This document shows positions 13,075-13,127 of a stretch of 13,127 nucleotides of DNA, piece after piece. The stretch comes from an uncultured Bacilli bacterium (GTDB lineage Bacteria; Bacillota_I; Bacilli_A; RF39; UBA660), in NCBI GenBank assembly GCA_934149105.1, contig CAKPDP010000014.1:1-13127 (forward strand), in the 5' to 3' direction. How positions within the stretch are numbered: the first letter of the stretch is position 1; every line of letters starts with the position of its first letter. The notes beneath the pieces are model-generated. The model was given only the letters and a program-made list of their open reading frames with translations, did not search any database and was not told the DNA's origin. The position numbers and the translations under genes are program-made.

Positions 13075-13127
13075 TACCCAAATATAAAAATAAATAAATG
13101 CCGATAAAATAAGGGCTAAAGACAATA
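13054..13127 (+). other. Junction and unknown sequence interrupting spoIVA
   Basis: Right at the break, TGGGTG (13054-13059) can pair with TACCCA (13075-13080), a 6-bp stem with one G-T pair that includes the last conserved codon TGG. The first bases after that codon are GTGAG, one base off the group II intron 5' consensus GTGYG. Beyond, the sequence is A-rich with no frame. Too little is present to identify the element: intron, skin-like element, IS end or mis-joined contig are all possible. Confidence 0.4.

Noticed and set aside
13050..13080. Simple frameshift or sequencing indel in spoIVA
   Set aside because: The other two forward frames hit stops within about 15 bases and none continues the family sequence.
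12859..13125. Minus-strand frame of 88 codons opposite spoIVA
   Set aside because: It runs antisense to highly conserved spoIVA sequence, and its composition looks like a shadow frame.
13057..13127. Firm call of a group II intron from the GTGAG start
   Set aside because: The usual 5' consensus is GTGYG, and no domain structure or exon-binding site can be seen in 71 bases. Kept only as one option.
1..13127. TGA read as tryptophan (genetic code 4)
   Set aside because: None of the complete genes ends in TGA, but Trp is consistently TGG, no gene needs an internal TGA, and reading through the spoIVA TGA gives no homologous sequence. The absence of TGA stops in about a dozen genes is not significant.

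Overview
This window comes from an AT-rich, endospore-forming member of the Bacillota. The coding style is Bacillus/Erysipelotrichia-like, with GGTGA/GAGGTG ribosome binding sites, TTGACA/TATAAT promoters and T-tailed terminators. Two genes are recognisably sporulation-specific: a SpoVIF-family gene and the start of spoIVA. I cannot name the genus. Gene content and base bias would fit an uncultured gut Bacilli/Erysipelotrichia-type lineage, but that is inference. All eleven complete protein genes plus a 50-codon small ORF end in TAA or TAG, and tryptophan is TGG throughout, so the code looks standard.

Left part (1-3430). A truncated unknown gene lies at the left edge on the minus strand. It is preceded by a minus-strand tRNA-Gly(TCC) with a near-perfect promoter and a terminator. 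A tight minus-strand operon follows, read right to left: an S66/MccF-like LD-carboxypeptidase, an M29 aminopeptidase and a small nitroreductase-fold flavoprotein. The operon promoter region overlaps that of a divergent tRNA-Glu(CTC).

Middle (3431-9458). cysS on the plus strand and pyrG on the minus strand converge on two adjacent hairpins, each with a T tract for one strand. The 417-base gap between pyrG and ysxC holds the pyrG leader and, on the minus strand, an unlisted 50-codon ORF that looks like the start of a SipW/TasA-type secreted protein. Then follow ysxC (ribosome assembly GTPase), an unrecognised 149-residue protein, a terminator overlapping a strong promoter, and der (the second ribosome assembly GTPase).

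Right part (9459-13127). This is a sporulation-flavoured stretch. A SpoVIF-like gene has a sigma-K-like promoter and is translationally coupled to a class I amidotransferase/gamma-glutamyl hydrolase. A 146-base element with 14-base perfect terminal inverted repeats (MITE-like) follows. Next come two related membrane proteins of unknown function, the first with an N-terminal zinc ribbon, and finally spoIVA with a sigma-E-like promoter.

The most striking point is at the right edge. SpoIVA matches its family closely through Trp121 and then stops being coding in all three forward frames. It is followed by 71 bases of very AT-rich non-coding sequence up to the window end. A single indel cannot explain this. 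It looks like an insertion (skin-like developmental element, intron or IS) or an assembly junction, and the window ends before this can be resolved.
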